Assembly (NCBI RefSeq): GCF_008642335.1
Contig: NZ_CP029191.1
Location: 6,634,001 to 6,698,000, forward strand
DNA from: Streptomyces venezuelae
Lineage (GTDB): Bacteria > Actinomycetota > Actinomycetes > Streptomycetales > Streptomycetaceae
DNA: 64,000 bases
Reading direction: 5' to 3'
The translations under genes and the position numbers were made by a program. The notes beneath the pieces were generated by a model that was given only the letters and a program-made list of their open reading frames with translations, was not told the DNA's origin and ran no database searches. Positions 47,307 through 57,067 of this stretch are shown in pieces; position 1 is the first letter of the stretch, and the number at the start of each line of letters is the position of its first letter.

Positions 47307-48299
47307 CGTACGGCGAAGGGCGTCGTCGCCTGTCTGGCGGTGATCGCGCTTGCCGCGGGCTGCAGCAGCTCCGGCGGCAAGGACGACGAGGACAAGTCCG
47401 GGGACGGCGGCGGGGGCGGCGGCACGGGTGTGAACACGCCCCGGCTCAAGATCGCGATGGTCACGCACTCGGGCGAGGGCGACACCTTCTGGGACATCGT
47501 CCGCAGCGGCGCCAAGCAGGCCGCCCGCAAGGACAACGTCCAGTTCCTCTACGCCAACGACAAAGAGGCCAAGGGCCAGGCCGAGCTCGTCCAGTCCTTC
47601 GTCGACAAGAAGGTCGACGGGATCATCGTGACCCTGGCCAAGCCCGAGGCGATGCGGTCCGTGCTCGGCAAGGCGAAGGCCGCGGGTATCCCGGTCGTCA
47701 CCATCAACTCGGGCGGCGAGTTCTCCGAGGAGTTCGGCGCGCTCAGCCACATTGGGCAGGACGAGTCGGTGGCCGGCGAGGCCGTCGGCGACGAGCTCGA
47801 CAAGCGCGGCAAGAAGAAGGCGCTCTGCGTCATCCACGAACAGGGCAACGTCTCGCTCGAACAGCGCTGCGCCGGAGTGAAGAAAAGCTTCGGCGGCTCC
47901 GTCGAGAACCTGAACGTCGAGGGCACCAACGCGCCCGCCTCCCAGTCCTCCATCAGCGCGAAGCTCCAGGCCACCAAGGACATCGACGCGGTCGTCACCC
48001 TCGGCGCGCCCATCGCCGCGTACTCGGTGAAGGCCAAGGAGGATACGGGCAGCAAGGCCGAGATCGACACGTTCGACCTGAACGCCGAGGTCGTGAAGAG
48101 GCTCAAGGCGAAGGAGGTCGGTTTCGCCGTCGACCAGCAGCCCTACCTCCAGGGCTACCTGTCGGTGGACGAGCTGTGGCTCTACAAGACCAACGCCAAC
48201 GTCCTGGGAGGCGGCAAGCCCGTCCTCACCGGGCCCGCCCTCGTCACCGGGAAGGACGTGCCGAAGCTGGAGAAGTACACCGCACGCGGTACGCGATGA
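47244..48299 (+). CDS. Sugar-binding lipoprotein of ABC transporter (paralogue 1)
   Basis: 351 residues. The first 21 residues are three copies of MRTSRTV/A, encoded by a 21-bp tandem repeat, so there are three in-frame ATG starts. Then come a hydrophobic stretch and lipobox L-A-A-G-C (VVACLAVIALAAGC). The periplasmic-binding-protein type I domain (~68-340) shows [49 protein letters not shown] and IGQDESVAGEAVGDEL, as in ribose/fructose/inositol binding proteins. A second, very similar gene follows. Confidence 0.93.
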   Translation: MRTSRTVMRTSRTVMRTSRTARTAKGVVACLAVIALAAGCSSSGGKDDEDKSGDGGGGGGTGVNTPRLKIAMVTHSGEGDTFWDIVRSGAKQAARKDNVQFLYANDKEAKGQAELVQSFVDKKVDGIIVTLAKPEAMRSVLGKAKAAGIPVVTINSGGEFSEEFGALSHIGQDESVAGEAVGDELDKRGKKKALCVIHEQGNVSLEQRCAGVKKSFGGSVENLNVEGTNAPASQSSISAKLQATKDIDAVVTLGAPIAAYSVKAKEDTGSKAEIDTFDLNAEVVKRLKAKEVGFAVDQQPYLQGYLSVDELWLYKTNANVLGGGKPVLTGPALVTGKDVPKLEKYTARGTR

Positions 48300-48414
48300 A
48301 CACTCGCGGCACCCGATGGACACACACGTGATCCGCGTGGTCGATACTTGGGCGGCTGGGGCCGGGGATCCGGACCGGCCGCACAGAGCAGCAGAGCAAG
48401 AAGGGCACGGCGTC

Positions 48415-49434
48415 GTGGCAAGGGTGAAGACAGGGGTACGTACGGTGGGCGCCGTGCTGGTGGCGGTGCTCGGGGTCACCGCGGGACTCACCGGATGCAG
48501 CAGCACCGGCGGGAAACGCGCGGAGGACGCCCGCAAGGCGGCGACCGCCCAGGGCAAGGCGGCGGTGAACACGCCGCGCTGGACCTTCGGCATGGTGACC
48601 CACTCGGGCGACGGCGACACCTTCTGGGACATCGTCCAGAGCGGTGCCAAGCAGGCCGCCCGCAAGGACAACATCAATTTCCTCTACGCCCATGACGACG
48701 AGGCCCAGCAGCAGGCCCAGCTCGTGGACTCCTACATCGACAAGAAGGTCGACGGGATCATCGTCACGCTGGCCAAGCCGGACGCGATGAAGGGCGCCCT
48801 GGCCCGCGCGGAGAAGGCCGGCATCCCGGTGATCACCGTGAACTCCGGCTCGGCCGAGTCCAAGGACTTCGGCGCGCTCACCCACATCGGGCAGGACGAG
48901 ACGATCGCGGGCGAGGCCGTCGGCGAGGAGCTCAACAAGCGCGGCAAGAAGAAGGCGCTCTGCATCCTGCACGAGCAGGGCAACGTCGGTCATGAGCAGC
49001 GCTGCGAGGGTGCCAAGAAGACCTTCGACGGCAAGATCCAGAACCTGTACGTGACCGGCACCAACATGCCCGACGTGCAGTCCTCCATCGAGGCCCGGCT
49101 GCAGACCGACAAGTCCATCGACGCCGTCGTCACGCTCGGCGCGCCCTTCGCGGACACCGCGGTGAAGGCCGCGGACAGCGCGGGCAGCAAGGCCGAGGTC
49201 GACACGTTCGACCTGAACGAGAAGGTCGCGGCGGGCCTGAAGTCCGGCGACCTCGGCTTCGCGGTCGACCAGCAGCCCTACCTCCAGGGCTACCAGGCCG
49301 TCGACCTGCTGTGGCTGTACAAGTACAACGCCGACGTCCTCGGCGGTGGCCGGCCCGTCCTCACGGGCCCGCAGATCATCACCAAGGACCAGGCAGCCGA
49401 GCTGGAGGAATACGCGAAGCGAGGGACCCGATGA
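48415..49434 (+). CDS. Sugar-binding lipoprotein of ABC transporter (paralogue 2)
   Basis: 339 residues from GTG 48415 (AAGGGC upstream). Lipobox L-T-G-C ([15 protein letters not shown]), then a type I binding domain strongly similar to the preceding gene product: [92 protein letters not shown]. The two genes arose by tandem duplication. Its stop overlaps the permease start as ATGA, so this copy is the one directly coupled to the transporter. Confidence 0.93.
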   Translation: MARVKTGVRTVGAVLVAVLGVTAGLTGCSSTGGKRAEDARKAATAQGKAAVNTPRWTFGMVTHSGDGDTFWDIVQSGAKQAARKDNINFLYAHDDEAQQQAQLVDSYIDKKVDGIIVTLAKPDAMKGALARAEKAGIPVITVNSGSAESKDFGALTHIGQDETIAGEAVGEELNKRGKKKALCILHEQGNVGHEQRCEGAKKTFDGKIQNLYVTGTNMPDVQSSIEARLQTDKSIDAVVTLGAPFADTAVKAADSAGSKAEVDTFDLNEKVAAGLKSGDLGFAVDQQPYLQGYQAVDLLWLYKYNADVLGGGRPVLTGPQIITKDQAAELEEYAKRGTR

Positions 49435-50486
49435 CCGCGACAGCACCGGCGCCCGCGCCGGACGCCAAGACCGACGAGCGGCTGGTCAAGACCTCGCCGC
49501 TGAAGAAGCTGATGGGCCGTCCCGAGCTCGGCTCGGTGGTCGGCGCCGTCGCCGTCTTCCTCTTCTTCTCGTTCGTCGCGGACAGCTTCCTCCAGGCCAC
49601 CAGCCTCGCGACGGTCCTGTACGCCGCGTCGACCCTCGGCATCATGGCGGTGCCGGTCGCCCTGCTGATGATCGGCGGCGAGTTCGACCTGTCGGCGGGC
49701 GTCCTGGTGACGTCTTCCGCCCTGATCTCCTCGATGTTCAGCTACCAGATGACGGCGAACGTCTGGGTCGGCGTCGGCGTCTCGCTGCTCGTCACCCTCG
49801 CCATCGGCGTCTTCAACGGCGTCATGCTGACCCGCACGGACCCGCCGAGCTTCATCATCACGCTCGGCACGTTCCTGATGCTGACCGGCATGAACCTCGG
49901 CTTCACGAAGCTGATCAGCGGCACGGTCTCCACCAAGTCGATCTCCGACATGGAGGGCTTCTCCTCCGCGAAGGACGTCTTCGCCTCGACCATCACGATC
50001 GGCGGCGTCGACTTCAAGATCACGATCCTCTGGTGGCTCGCCCTGATCGTGGTCGCCACCTGGATCCTGCTGCGCACCCGCGTCGGCAACTGGATCTTCG
50101 CGGTCGGCGGCGGCGAGGAAGCGGCCCGCGCGGTCGGCGTCCCGGTCGCCAAGACGAAGATCGGCCTCTACATGGGCGTCGCGTTCGGCGCCTGGATCTC
50201 CGGCCAGCACCTGCTGTTCTCGTACGACACCGTGCAGTCCGGCGAGGGTGTCGGCAACGAACTGATCTACATCGTCGCGGCCGTCATCGGCGGCTGCCTC
50301 ATCACCGGTGGGTACGGGTCCGCGGTCGGCGCGGCCGTCGGTGCGCTGATCTTCGGCATGGTCAGCAAGGGCATCGTGTTCGCCGAGTGGAACTCGGACT
50401 GGTTCAAGTTCTTCCTCGGCGTGATGCTGCTCCTGGCGACCCTCCTGAACCACTGGGTCCGCAAGCGCGCGGAGGCGACGAAGTGA
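49431..50486 (+). CDS. ABC transporter permease, ribose/FrcC type
   Basis: 351 residues. About nine or ten hydrophobic segments ([61 protein letters not shown] and others) and the BPD_transp_2 signatures [11 protein letters not shown] and [21 protein letters not shown]. It forms the membrane channel for the sugar. ATGA overlap upstream and GTGA overlap downstream with the ATPase gene. Confidence 0.94.
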   Translation: MTATAPAPAPDAKTDERLVKTSPLKKLMGRPELGSVVGAVAVFLFFSFVADSFLQATSLATVLYAASTLGIMAVPVALLMIGGEFDLSAGVLVTSSALISSMFSYQMTANVWVGVGVSLLVTLAIGVFNGVMLTRTDPPSFIITLGTFLMLTGMNLGFTKLISGTVSTKSISDMEGFSSAKDVFASTITIGGVDFKITILWWLALIVVATWILLRTRVGNWIFAVGGGEEAARAVGVPVAKTKIGLYMGVAFGAWISGQHLLFSYDTVQSGEGVGNELIYIVAAVIGGCLITGGYGSAVGAAVGALIFGMVSKGIVFAEWNSDWFKFFLGVMLLLATLLNHWVRKRAEATK

Positions 50487-51307
50487 CCACGGACATGACG
50501 AAGACCGACGCGGTCCCCGAGGACGGGGGCGGGCGTACGCCGCTCGTCGAGCTCGACGACGTCAGCAAGTACTACGGCAACATCCGCGCGCTCGAAGGCG
50601 TCTCCCTCGAAGTGCACGCGGGGGAAATCTCCTGCGTGCTGGGCGACAACGGCGCGGGCAAGTCCACCCTCATCAAGATCATCGCAGGGCTGCACAGGAA
50701 CGACGCGGGCTCCTTCACGATCGAGGGCGAGGAGGCGCGGTTCTCCAACCCGCGCGAGGCGCTGGACCGGGGCATCGCCACGGTCTACCAGGACCTCGCC
50801 GTGGTGCCCCTCATGCCGGTCTGGCGGAACTTCTTCCTCGGCTCCGAGCCGACGAAGGGCGTCGGTCCCTTCCGCCGCATGGACGTCGACTTCATGCGGA
50901 CGACGACGCATGCGGAGCTGCTCCGCATGGGCATCGACCTGCGGGACGTGGACCAGCCGATCGGCACGCTCTCGGGCGGCGAGCGGCAGTGCGTGGCGAT
51001 CGCCCGCGCCGTCTACTTCGGCGCGAAGGTCCTCGTCCTGGACGAGCCGACCGCGGCGCTCGGCGTGAAGCAGTCCGGTGTCGTCCTCAAGTATGTGGCC
51101 GCGGCGCGGGACGCGGGCCTGGGCGTGGTCCTCATCACCCACAACCCGCACCACGCGTACCTGGTCGGCGACCGCTTCGTCCTCCTCAAGCGCGGCGCGA
51201 TGTCCGGCAGCTACACCCGCGACGACATCACCCTCGACGAACTGACCCGCCAGATGGCGGGCGGCAGCGAACTCGACGACCTCCGCCACGAACTGGAGGG
51301 CCGCTAG
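50483..51307 (+). CDS. ABC transporter ATP-binding protein, single domain (FrcA-like)
   Basis: 274 residues. Walker [11 protein letters not shown]-loop in [10 protein letters not shown], signature LSGGERQ, Walker [13 protein letters not shown] and H-loop ITHN. Unlike most ATPases of the ribose/xylose class, which have two fused domains of about 500 residues, this has one domain, as in Sinorhizobium FrcA. It energises import with the permease upstream. GTG start overlaps the permease stop. Confidence 0.95.
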   Translation: MTTDMTKTDAVPEDGGGRTPLVELDDVSKYYGNIRALEGVSLEVHAGEISCVLGDNGAGKSTLIKIIAGLHRNDAGSFTIEGEEARFSNPREALDRGIATVYQDLAVVPLMPVWRNFFLGSEPTKGVGPFRRMDVDFMRTTTHAELLRMGIDLRDVDQPIGTLSGGERQCVAIARAVYFGAKVLVLDEPTAALGVKQSGVVLKYVAAARDAGLGVVLITHNPHHAYLVGDRFVLLKRGAMSGSYTRDDITLDELTRQMAGGSELDDLRHELEGR

Positions 51308-51316
51308 GCCCCTCGG

Positions 51317-51430
51317 GGGGCGCGGGGAACTGCGCGCTCAGCCACGACGGAGCCGCAGCCGCATCTGCTCGGCACTCAGCAGACGCGTCTGCGGCTTTTC
51401 GCGGGTTGCTCGCGCAGTTCCCCGCGCCCC
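51317..51430. repeat. Nested inverted-repeat intergenic element
   Basis: Outer perfect 20-bp arms (51317-51336 / 51411-51430, containing GCGCGGGGAACTGCGCG), a middle 8-bp stem AGCCGCAG/CTGCGGCT (51351-51358 / 51389-51396) and an inner TCTGCT/AGCAGA stem (51364-51369 / 51378-51383). The GCGCAGTTCCCCGCGCCCC sequence recurs between genes in many streptomycetes. It probably terminates the transporter transcript, or is a non-autonomous mobile repeat. Confidence 0.75.
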
Positions 51431-51521
51431 TGGGCCACCCGGGGCCCGGCCCCGCCGATACGCTCCCCGCGCCGGGGTCCCGTTGTGCGCGCCCCGGCAG
51501 GGGTGAGGCAGAATCGCCGCA

Positions 51522-52679
51522 ATGAGCACCTACCGCGACCTCGCGCACCGCGGCTCCGCACGAGCCACCGTTCTGCGGACCGTGGGCACCCGCGAACGCC
51601 GATCGCATCTGACGGCGCCCCGCGTCAACACCGTCGGCATCGACATCGGCGGCACCAAGGTGATGGCGGGCGTCGTCGACCCCGACGGCAACATCCTGGA
51701 GACCCTCCGCACGGAGACCCCGGACAAGTCCAAGAGTCCGAAGGTCGTCGAGGACACCATCGTCGAGCTGGTCCTCGACCTGTCCGACCGCCACGACGTG
51801 CACGCCGTCGGCATCGGCGCCGCGGGCTGGGTCGACGCGGACCGCAACCGCGTGCTCTTCGCCCCGCACCTGTCCTGGCGGAACGAGCCTCTGCGCGACC
51901 GGATCTCCGGGCGTCTGGCCGTGCCCGTCATGGTCGACAACGACGCGAACACCGCCGCCTGGGCGGAGTGGCGCTTCGGCGCGGGCCGCGGCGAGGACCA
52001 CCTCGTCATGATCACCCTCGGCACCGGCATCGGCGGCGCGATCCTGGAGGACGGCGCCGTCAAGCGCGGCAAGTTCGGCGTGGCCGGCGAGTTCGGGCAC
52101 ATGCAGGTCGTCCCGGGCGGCCACCGCTGCCCGTGCGGCAACCGCGGCTGCTGGGAGCAGTACAGCTCGGGGAACGCCCTGGTCAGGGAGGCCCGCGAGC
52201 TCGCCGCCGCCGACTCCCCGGTCGCGTACGGCATCATCGAGCGCGTGAAGGGCAACGTCCCGGACATCACGGGCCCCCTCATCACCGAGCTGGCCCGTGA
52301 GGGCGACGCCATGTGTGTCGAGCTCCTCCAGGACATCGGCCAGTGGCTCGGCGTCGGCATCGCCAACCTCGCCGCCGCCCTCGACCCCTCCTGCTTCGTG
52401 ATCGGCGGCGGCGTCAGCGCCGCCGACGACCTCCTGATCGGCCCGGCCCGCGACGCCTTCCGCCGCCACCTGACCGGCCGCGGCTACCGCCCCGAGGCCC
52501 GCATCGCCCGCGCCCAGCTCGGCCCCGAGGCCGGCATGGTGGGCGCCGCCGACCTGGCCCGCCTGGTCGCCCGCCGCTTCCGCCGCGCCAACCGGCGCCG
52601 CGTGGAGCGCTACGAACGCTACGAGCGCTACGCAGAGGCGCGCCGCACCGACGACCGCACATCCCAGGGAACCCAGTAG
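51522..52679 (+). CDS. ROK-family sugar kinase (glucokinase-like)
   Basis: 385 residues. ROK fold: VGIDIGGTKVMAGVVDPDGNIL (phosphate loop), VMVDNDANTAAWAEWRFGAGRG, LGTGIGGAI, the GEFGHMQVVPGGHRCPCGNRGCWEQYSSG zinc and substrate motif (H-x10-C-x-C-G-x-x-G-C-x-E) and CFVIGGGVSAADD. It would phosphorylate the sugar taken up by the upstream ABC system. The N-terminus has about 35 extra basic residues and the C-terminus repeats ERY three times. It matches my memory of a S. coelicolor ROK kinase near the allantoin genes. Confidence 0.93.
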   Translation: MSTYRDLAHRGSARATVLRTVGTRERRSHLTAPRVNTVGIDIGGTKVMAGVVDPDGNILETLRTETPDKSKSPKVVEDTIVELVLDLSDRHDVHAVGIGAAGWVDADRNRVLFAPHLSWRNEPLRDRISGRLAVPVMVDNDANTAAWAEWRFGAGRGEDHLVMITLGTGIGGAILEDGAVKRGKFGVAGEFGHMQVVPGGHRCPCGNRGCWEQYSSGNALVREARELAAADSPVAYGIIERVKGNVPDITGPLITELAREGDAMCVELLQDIGQWLGVGIANLAAALDPSCFVIGGGVSAADDLLIGPARDAFRRHLTGRGYRPEARIARAQLGPEAGMVGAADLARLVARRFRRANRRRVERYERYERYAEARRTDDRTSQGTQ

Positions 52680-53291
52680 ATGACCGTGCCACGCCAGCCC
52701 TCGTCCCCGGACCGATCCGGCGCACCCGAGCCGCCGGACGGGGAGGGGGGCCCGGCCCGCAAGACCGAGGCCCGCAGCCACATGATCCGCCGCCGCTGGT
52801 TCACGGCGATCATCATCGTGCTGCTCATCGGCGTGCCCGCCGGCTACCTGGTGATCTCCGCGAACCAGAGCCGGAACAGCGGCCGCGACAAGGAGGACAA
52901 GTACTCCGCGACGGGCCTCACCGCGGGCTGGCCCTCCCGGGTGCAGCGACGCCTGTACGACGTACCGGTCCAGCCGTACTCCGAAGAGGTCGCCTACTAC
53001 GAGACGAACAACTGGCGCACCAGCCGTCTCTACGTCCAGTTCCTCACCAGCAACGCGGGCCTGACCCGGTTCCTCCAGCAGATCGGCAGCAAGGAGAGCG
53101 CCTTCAAGGCCGACGACATCACCATCAGCGAGCGCGATCGGAACGTCGTCGGCTGGGAGTTCACGGGCCCCGGCCCCTGGTACGGCCTCACCCACCGGCA
53201 GAAGGACCCGGCGCCGACCCTGGACGTCGTCGTGGACCGCTCCAACGCGCAGCATCCGATGGTCTACGTGGTCTCCACGACGACGCCCTGA
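52680..53291 (+). CDS. Membrane-anchored protein downstream of the ROK kinase
   Basis: 203 residues. A Pro/Asp-rich cytoplasmic start, one transmembrane helix (WFTAIIIVLLIGVPAGYLVI, ~40-59), then a globular extracytoplasmic domain (WPSRVQRRLYDVPVQPYSEEVAYYETNNWRTSRLYVQFLTSNAGLTRFLQQIG, GWEFTGPGPWYGLTHRQ, HPMVYVVSTTTP). The ATG directly follows the kinase stop (TAGATG), so it is co-transcribed. No family recognised; it may be a surface partner of the sugar system. Confidence 0.8.
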   Translation: MTVPRQPSSPDRSGAPEPPDGEGGPARKTEARSHMIRRRWFTAIIIVLLIGVPAGYLVISANQSRNSGRDKEDKYSATGLTAGWPSRVQRRLYDVPVQPYSEEVAYYETNNWRTSRLYVQFLTSNAGLTRFLQQIGSKESAFKADDITISERDRNVVGWEFTGPGPWYGLTHRQKDPAPTLDVVVDRSNAQHPMVYVVSTTTP

Positions 53292-53364
53292 AACAAACGG
53301 CGCCGATTGTGAAGATCAAGGCGATCTCCGGTGCGCCGCGGTCGCCCTTTCCTACCGTGTCGCC

Positions 53365-54663
53365 ATGAGCAGACACACGGAGTCAACGGACGCGACGGGC
53401 ACAACGGGCGCCCCGGAGTCGGAGGCGTCGTACGATCGCCGCCGACTGCACCAGTGGTGGGCGGGACAGGCCCGCGCGGGTGGCGTGGCGCGCCGCGACA
53501 TGCTGCGGCTGGTCGCCGCCGCCGGGCTGGCCTCGACGGTGCCGGTGACCCTGTCGGCGCCCCGCGCCACGGCGGCTGAGCCGGGCATCGTCAAGCCCCT
53601 GCCGCCGGAGTGGTTCATCGTCCACGGCACGAACGCCGAGGCCCGCTTCGAGTCGTTCGCCGACACCGGCTTCACCACCCCGGTCTCCCGCTTCTTCGTC
53701 CGCAACCACACGTCGACCCCGCGTCTCGACGCGGCGTCCTGGAAGCTGAACGTCTGGGGCGACGGGCTGACCGGCCGTGCGCGGGAGTTCACCCTCGCGG
53801 ACCTCAGGCGCTTCAAGCCGGTGACGCGCACGGCGTTCGTCGAGTGCGCGGGCAACGCAAGGAACTTCTTCAAGACGCAGCAGGGCCGGGCGGGCTCGGG
53901 CACTCCCTGGACGACGGGCGCGATCGGCGTGGCCCACTGGCGCGGCGTACGCCTCTCCGACGTCCTGCAGAAGGCCGGTCTCTCCCGCCGTGCGGTGGAC
54001 ATCATGCCGCGCGGCCTCGACGACGAGTACGTCACGTCGAACGGTACGAACTACGGCCGGGTGCGCCGCCCCATGCCGATCTCCAAGGCGCTGGACGACG
54101 TCATCCTCGCGTATGAGATGAATGGCGCCCCTCTGCCGCCCGACCACGGCTACCCGGTGCGTCTCCTGGCCCCGTCCTGGGTGGGCATCTCCTCGATCAA
54201 GTGGCTCGGCGACATCGAGGTCTCCACCCAGCCCCTGTACTCGCCCTGGAACACGGACTTCTACCGGCTGTTCGGCGACGCGTACCCGCCCGAGGGCAGC
54301 GCACCGCTCACCCGGCAGACCATCAAGTCGGCCTTCGAGCTCCCCTGGAACGCGGACCTGTCCGCGCACACCCGGCACCGCCTCACGGGCCGCGCCTGGT
54401 CGGCCGACGGCGCGATCACCCGGGTCGACGTGAGCACGGACGGCGGCGCGTCCTGGCGGGCCGCGCGGCTGCACGACCGAGGGCAGGAGGGTTCCTGGAC
54501 CCGCTGGTCCGTCCCGTGGAAGCCCGACAGGCCCGGCCCGGCCGAACTCCTCTCCCGCGCGACGGACTCCACGGGCCGCACCCAGCCGGAGACGACGGTG
54601 CACAACACCCAGGGGTATCTCTTCGGCGCAATGATCCGGCACGCGGTGACGGTCAGCGCCTGA
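53365..54663 (+). CDS. TAT-exported sulfite oxidase-family molybdoenzyme
   Basis: 432 residues. A twin-arginine-like leader around residues 40-70 (VARRDMLRLVAAAGLASTVPVTLSAP). Oxidoreductase molybdopterin domain (FIVHGTNAEARFESF, RTAFVECAGNARNFF with the Mo ligand C161, GVAHWRGVRLSDVL, GYPVRLLAPSWVGISSIKWLGDIEV). The C-terminal Mo-co dimerisation domain follows (ITRVDVSTDGGASWRAARL). It resembles SoxC/SorA sulfite dehydrogenases. No cytochrome subunit gene is adjacent. A second family member with membrane helices lies at 26447. Confidence 0.93.
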   Translation: MSRHTESTDATGTTGAPESEASYDRRRLHQWWAGQARAGGVARRDMLRLVAAAGLASTVPVTLSAPRATAAEPGIVKPLPPEWFIVHGTNAEARFESFADTGFTTPVSRFFVRNHTSTPRLDAASWKLNVWGDGLTGRAREFTLADLRRFKPVTRTAFVECAGNARNFFKTQQGRAGSGTPWTTGAIGVAHWRGVRLSDVLQKAGLSRRAVDIMPRGLDDEYVTSNGTNYGRVRRPMPISKALDDVILAYEMNGAPLPPDHGYPVRLLAPSWVGISSIKWLGDIEVSTQPLYSPWNTDFYRLFGDAYPPEGSAPLTRQTIKSAFELPWNADLSAHTRHRLTGRAWSADGAITRVDVSTDGGASWRAARLHDRGQEGSWTRWSVPWKPDRPGPAELLSRATDSTGRTQPETTVHNTQGYLFGAMIRHAVTVSA

Positions 54664-54697
54664 AGGCCCGTCCTGCCGGCACGGAACCCGTAACCGC

Positions 54698-55621
54698 TCA
54701 CCGGGCGGCCGCCCACCGTTCATACGCGGCGGCCGCCACGGCCAGGTCCTCCCAGGCCATCCCCGCCGACTTGAAAAGGCGCGGGCGTCCCTCGTCGATC
54801 TCCACCTCGCCCCGGACCAGGGCGTCCAGTGTGTGCAGCCGCGTCGGGTCGAAGGCGCCGTCGGCGGCGGCGAGGACCAGGTCGCCGCACTCGCGCGCCG
54901 CCACCGCGCGGGACTCCGCCACCACCGAGGCGCGGCCCACGAGACGGGCGTCGACCTCGCGGGCGTCCGGCTCGTGGGAGCCGACCGCGGCGACCGCGGC
55001 GTGGTCGCGGAGCAGGGCGCTGTCGAAGAGGGGTTCGCGCGCCGTGGTGCAGCAGCAGACCACGTCGGCGTGGGCCACGGCGTCCGCCGTCGCCGCGGAC
55101 GCCGAGAGGCCGACGGCGCGGCAGCGCGCGACGAAGTCCGCCACGCGGCCGGCGTTCCGCGCGACCACGTCGACGTGGCGCAGCCCCGGACGCACGGCCC
55201 GCACCGCCTCCACGTGCCCCCACGCCTGCGGCCCGGTCCCGAAGACGACGAGCCGCCCGGCGTCCGGCACCGCCAGCCTCCGGACGGCCACGCCGGACAC
55301 GGCCGGGGTGCGCAGCGACGTCAGCGCGATGCCGTCCAGAAGGGCCAGCGGGGTGTGGGTCCCGCCGTCCAGGAGGACGTACAGGCCCTGGACGCGGGGG
55401 AGACCGCGGTCCGCGTTGCCCGGCGTCACCGTGGCGACTTTCACGCCCGCGTACGACGCCGTGGCCGACGGCATCAGGAGCAGCTGCCCGCCGGGCACGT
55501 CCACGACTCCGCGGTCCGGCTCCGCCTCCGGGTCGAGCCCGGCGACGAGGACGGCCTCCAGCGCGTCGATCGCGGCGGACATGGGGACGAGGCGTTCAAT
55601 GGCTCCGGCATCGATGTGCAT
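54698..55621 (-). CDS. Ornithine cyclodeaminase / mu-crystallin family protein
   Basis: 307 residues. The OCD/mu-crystallin pattern: LLLMPSATASYAGVKVATVTPGNADRGLPRVQGLYVLLDG, TSLRTPAVSGVA, then the Rossmann fold LVVFGTGPQAWGHVEAVRAV and DVVCCCTTAREPLFD, VGSHEPDAREVD. Members deaminate ornithine to proline or act as alanine, ketimine or similar dehydrogenases. It is divergent from the arginine deiminase gene, which suggests a role in arginine/ornithine breakdown, but family substrate assignments are often unreliable. Confidence 0.9.
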   Translation of the reverse strand: MHIDAGAIERLVPMSAAIDALEAVLVAGLDPEAEPDRGVVDVPGGQLLLMPSATASYAGVKVATVTPGNADRGLPRVQGLYVLLDGGTHTPLALLDGIALTSLRTPAVSGVAVRRLAVPDAGRLVVFGTGPQAWGHVEAVRAVRPGLRHVDVVARNAGRVADFVARCRAVGLSASAATADAVAHADVVCCCTTAREPLFDSALLRDHAAVAAVGSHEPDAREVDARLVGRASVVAESRAVAARECGDLVLAAADGAFDPTRLHTLDALVRGEVEIDEGRPRLFKSAGMAWEDLAVAAAAYERWAAAR

Positions 55622-55686
55622 ATCAGGACAATCTCCCACGTAAGCGTTAAATTGCACAGGCACCTGCGTAGACGGAAAGGCACTCC

Positions 55687-56955
55687 GTGACGAGTGTGAC
55701 GAGCAGCAACACCTCCGGTCCGGGCTACGGCGTCCACTCCGAGGTCGGCAGACTCCGCAAGGTCCTGGTCTGCGCGCCCGCCCTCGCACACCGCCGCCTG
55801 ACCCCTACCAACTCCGCCGACCTCCTCTTCGACGACGTGATGTGGGTGGAGAACGCGCAGCGCGACCACGCCGACTTCGTCGCCGAGCTGCGGCGCCGCG
55901 GGGTCGAGGTCGTCGAGCTGCACGACCTGCTCGCGCAGACCCTGGGCGTCCCCGGCGCCAGGGACTGGCTCCTGGAACGGAAGATCACCGCGAACCAGGT
56001 CGGGATCGGCCTGATGGACGACACCCGCGCCTACCTGGAGACGCTGGAACCGCGACGACTCGCCGAGTACCTGATCGGCGGCCTCGCGACCACGGACCTG
56101 CCGGACGAGTACCGCTCCGCGTACGTCTCGCTCGTCCGCGAGTCCACCGGGGTCGGCGAGTACCTGATGCCGCCGCTCCCGAACACCCTCTACACCCGCG
56201 ACACCACGTGCTGGCTGTACGGCGGCGTGACCCTCAACCCGCTCTACTGGCCCGCCCGGCACGACGAGACGCTGCTCATGAAGGCGGTCTATCAGTTCCA
56301 CCCCGACTTCACCGGCGCCACCGTCTGGTGGGGCGACCCCGAACTCGACTGGGGCCAGGCGACGTTCGAGGGCGGCGACATCATGCCCGTAGGCAACGGC
56401 GTCGTCCTCATGGGCATGAGCGAACGCACCTCCCGCCAGGCCATCACGCAGGTCGCCGCCGCCCTGTTCGCCAACGGCGCCGCCGAACGGGTCGTCGTCG
56501 CAGGCATGCCGAAGCTCCGCTCCGCGATGCATCTCGACACCGTCTTCACCTTCGCCGACCGCGACATCGTCACCCTCTACCCCAAGATCATGGACGACGT
56601 CCACGCGTTCACGCTCCGCCCCGGCGAAGGACCGGCCGGCGTCTCCATCACCGACGAGGGCTCCCGCACCTTCGTCGACGTCGTCACCGAGGCGCTCGGG
56701 CTCCCCTCGATAAAAGTGATCGAGACGGGCGGAGACGCCTACGCGTCGGAACGCCAGCAGTGGGACAGTGGCAACAACGCCGTCGCCCTGGAACCGGGCG
56801 TGGTCTTCACGTACGACCGCAACACCCAGACCAACGCGCTGCTGCGCAAGGCGGGCGTCGAGGTCATCGAGATCGTCGGCGCCGAACTGGGCCGCGGCCG
56901 CGGCGGCGGCCACTGCATGACCTGCCCACTGATCCGGGACGCGGTCGGTTTCTGA
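55687..56955 (+). CDS. arcA: Arginine deiminase
   Basis: 422 residues. Guanidino-group hydrolase with [18 protein letters not shown], the [14 protein letters not shown] block, [19 protein letters not shown], the [23 protein letters not shown] site, [12 protein letters not shown] (catalytic His) and [13 protein letters not shown] with nucleophile C410. It converts arginine to citrulline and ammonia. No ornithine carbamoyltransferase or carbamate kinase gene is adjacent, so this is not a full ADI energy operon. GTG 55687 is the first of two GTG starts. Confidence 0.93.
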   Translation: MTSVTSSNTSGPGYGVHSEVGRLRKVLVCAPALAHRRLTPTNSADLLFDDVMWVENAQRDHADFVAELRRRGVEVVELHDLLAQTLGVPGARDWLLERKITANQVGIGLMDDTRAYLETLEPRRLAEYLIGGLATTDLPDEYRSAYVSLVRESTGVGEYLMPPLPNTLYTRDTTCWLYGGVTLNPLYWPARHDETLLMKAVYQFHPDFTGATVWWGDPELDWGQATFEGGDIMPVGNGVVLMGMSERTSRQAITQVAAALFANGAAERVVVAGMPKLRSAMHLDTVFTFADRDIVTLYPKIMDDVHAFTLRPGEGPAGVSITDEGSRTFVDVVTEALGLPSIKVIETGGDAYASERQQWDSGNNAVALEPGVVFTYDRNTQTNALLRKAGVEVIEIVGAELGRGRGGGHCMTCPLIRDAVGF

Positions 56956-57067
56956 CGTTCCGGCCCGTTGTACGCGGAAAGTCTGCGTGCGAGGGAAGTC
57001 TGCGGCGGTTTGGTGGAGGCCAACACCCGTGTCGTCCGGGCCCCGCGAGATGTGGGAGCGTGAGCGG

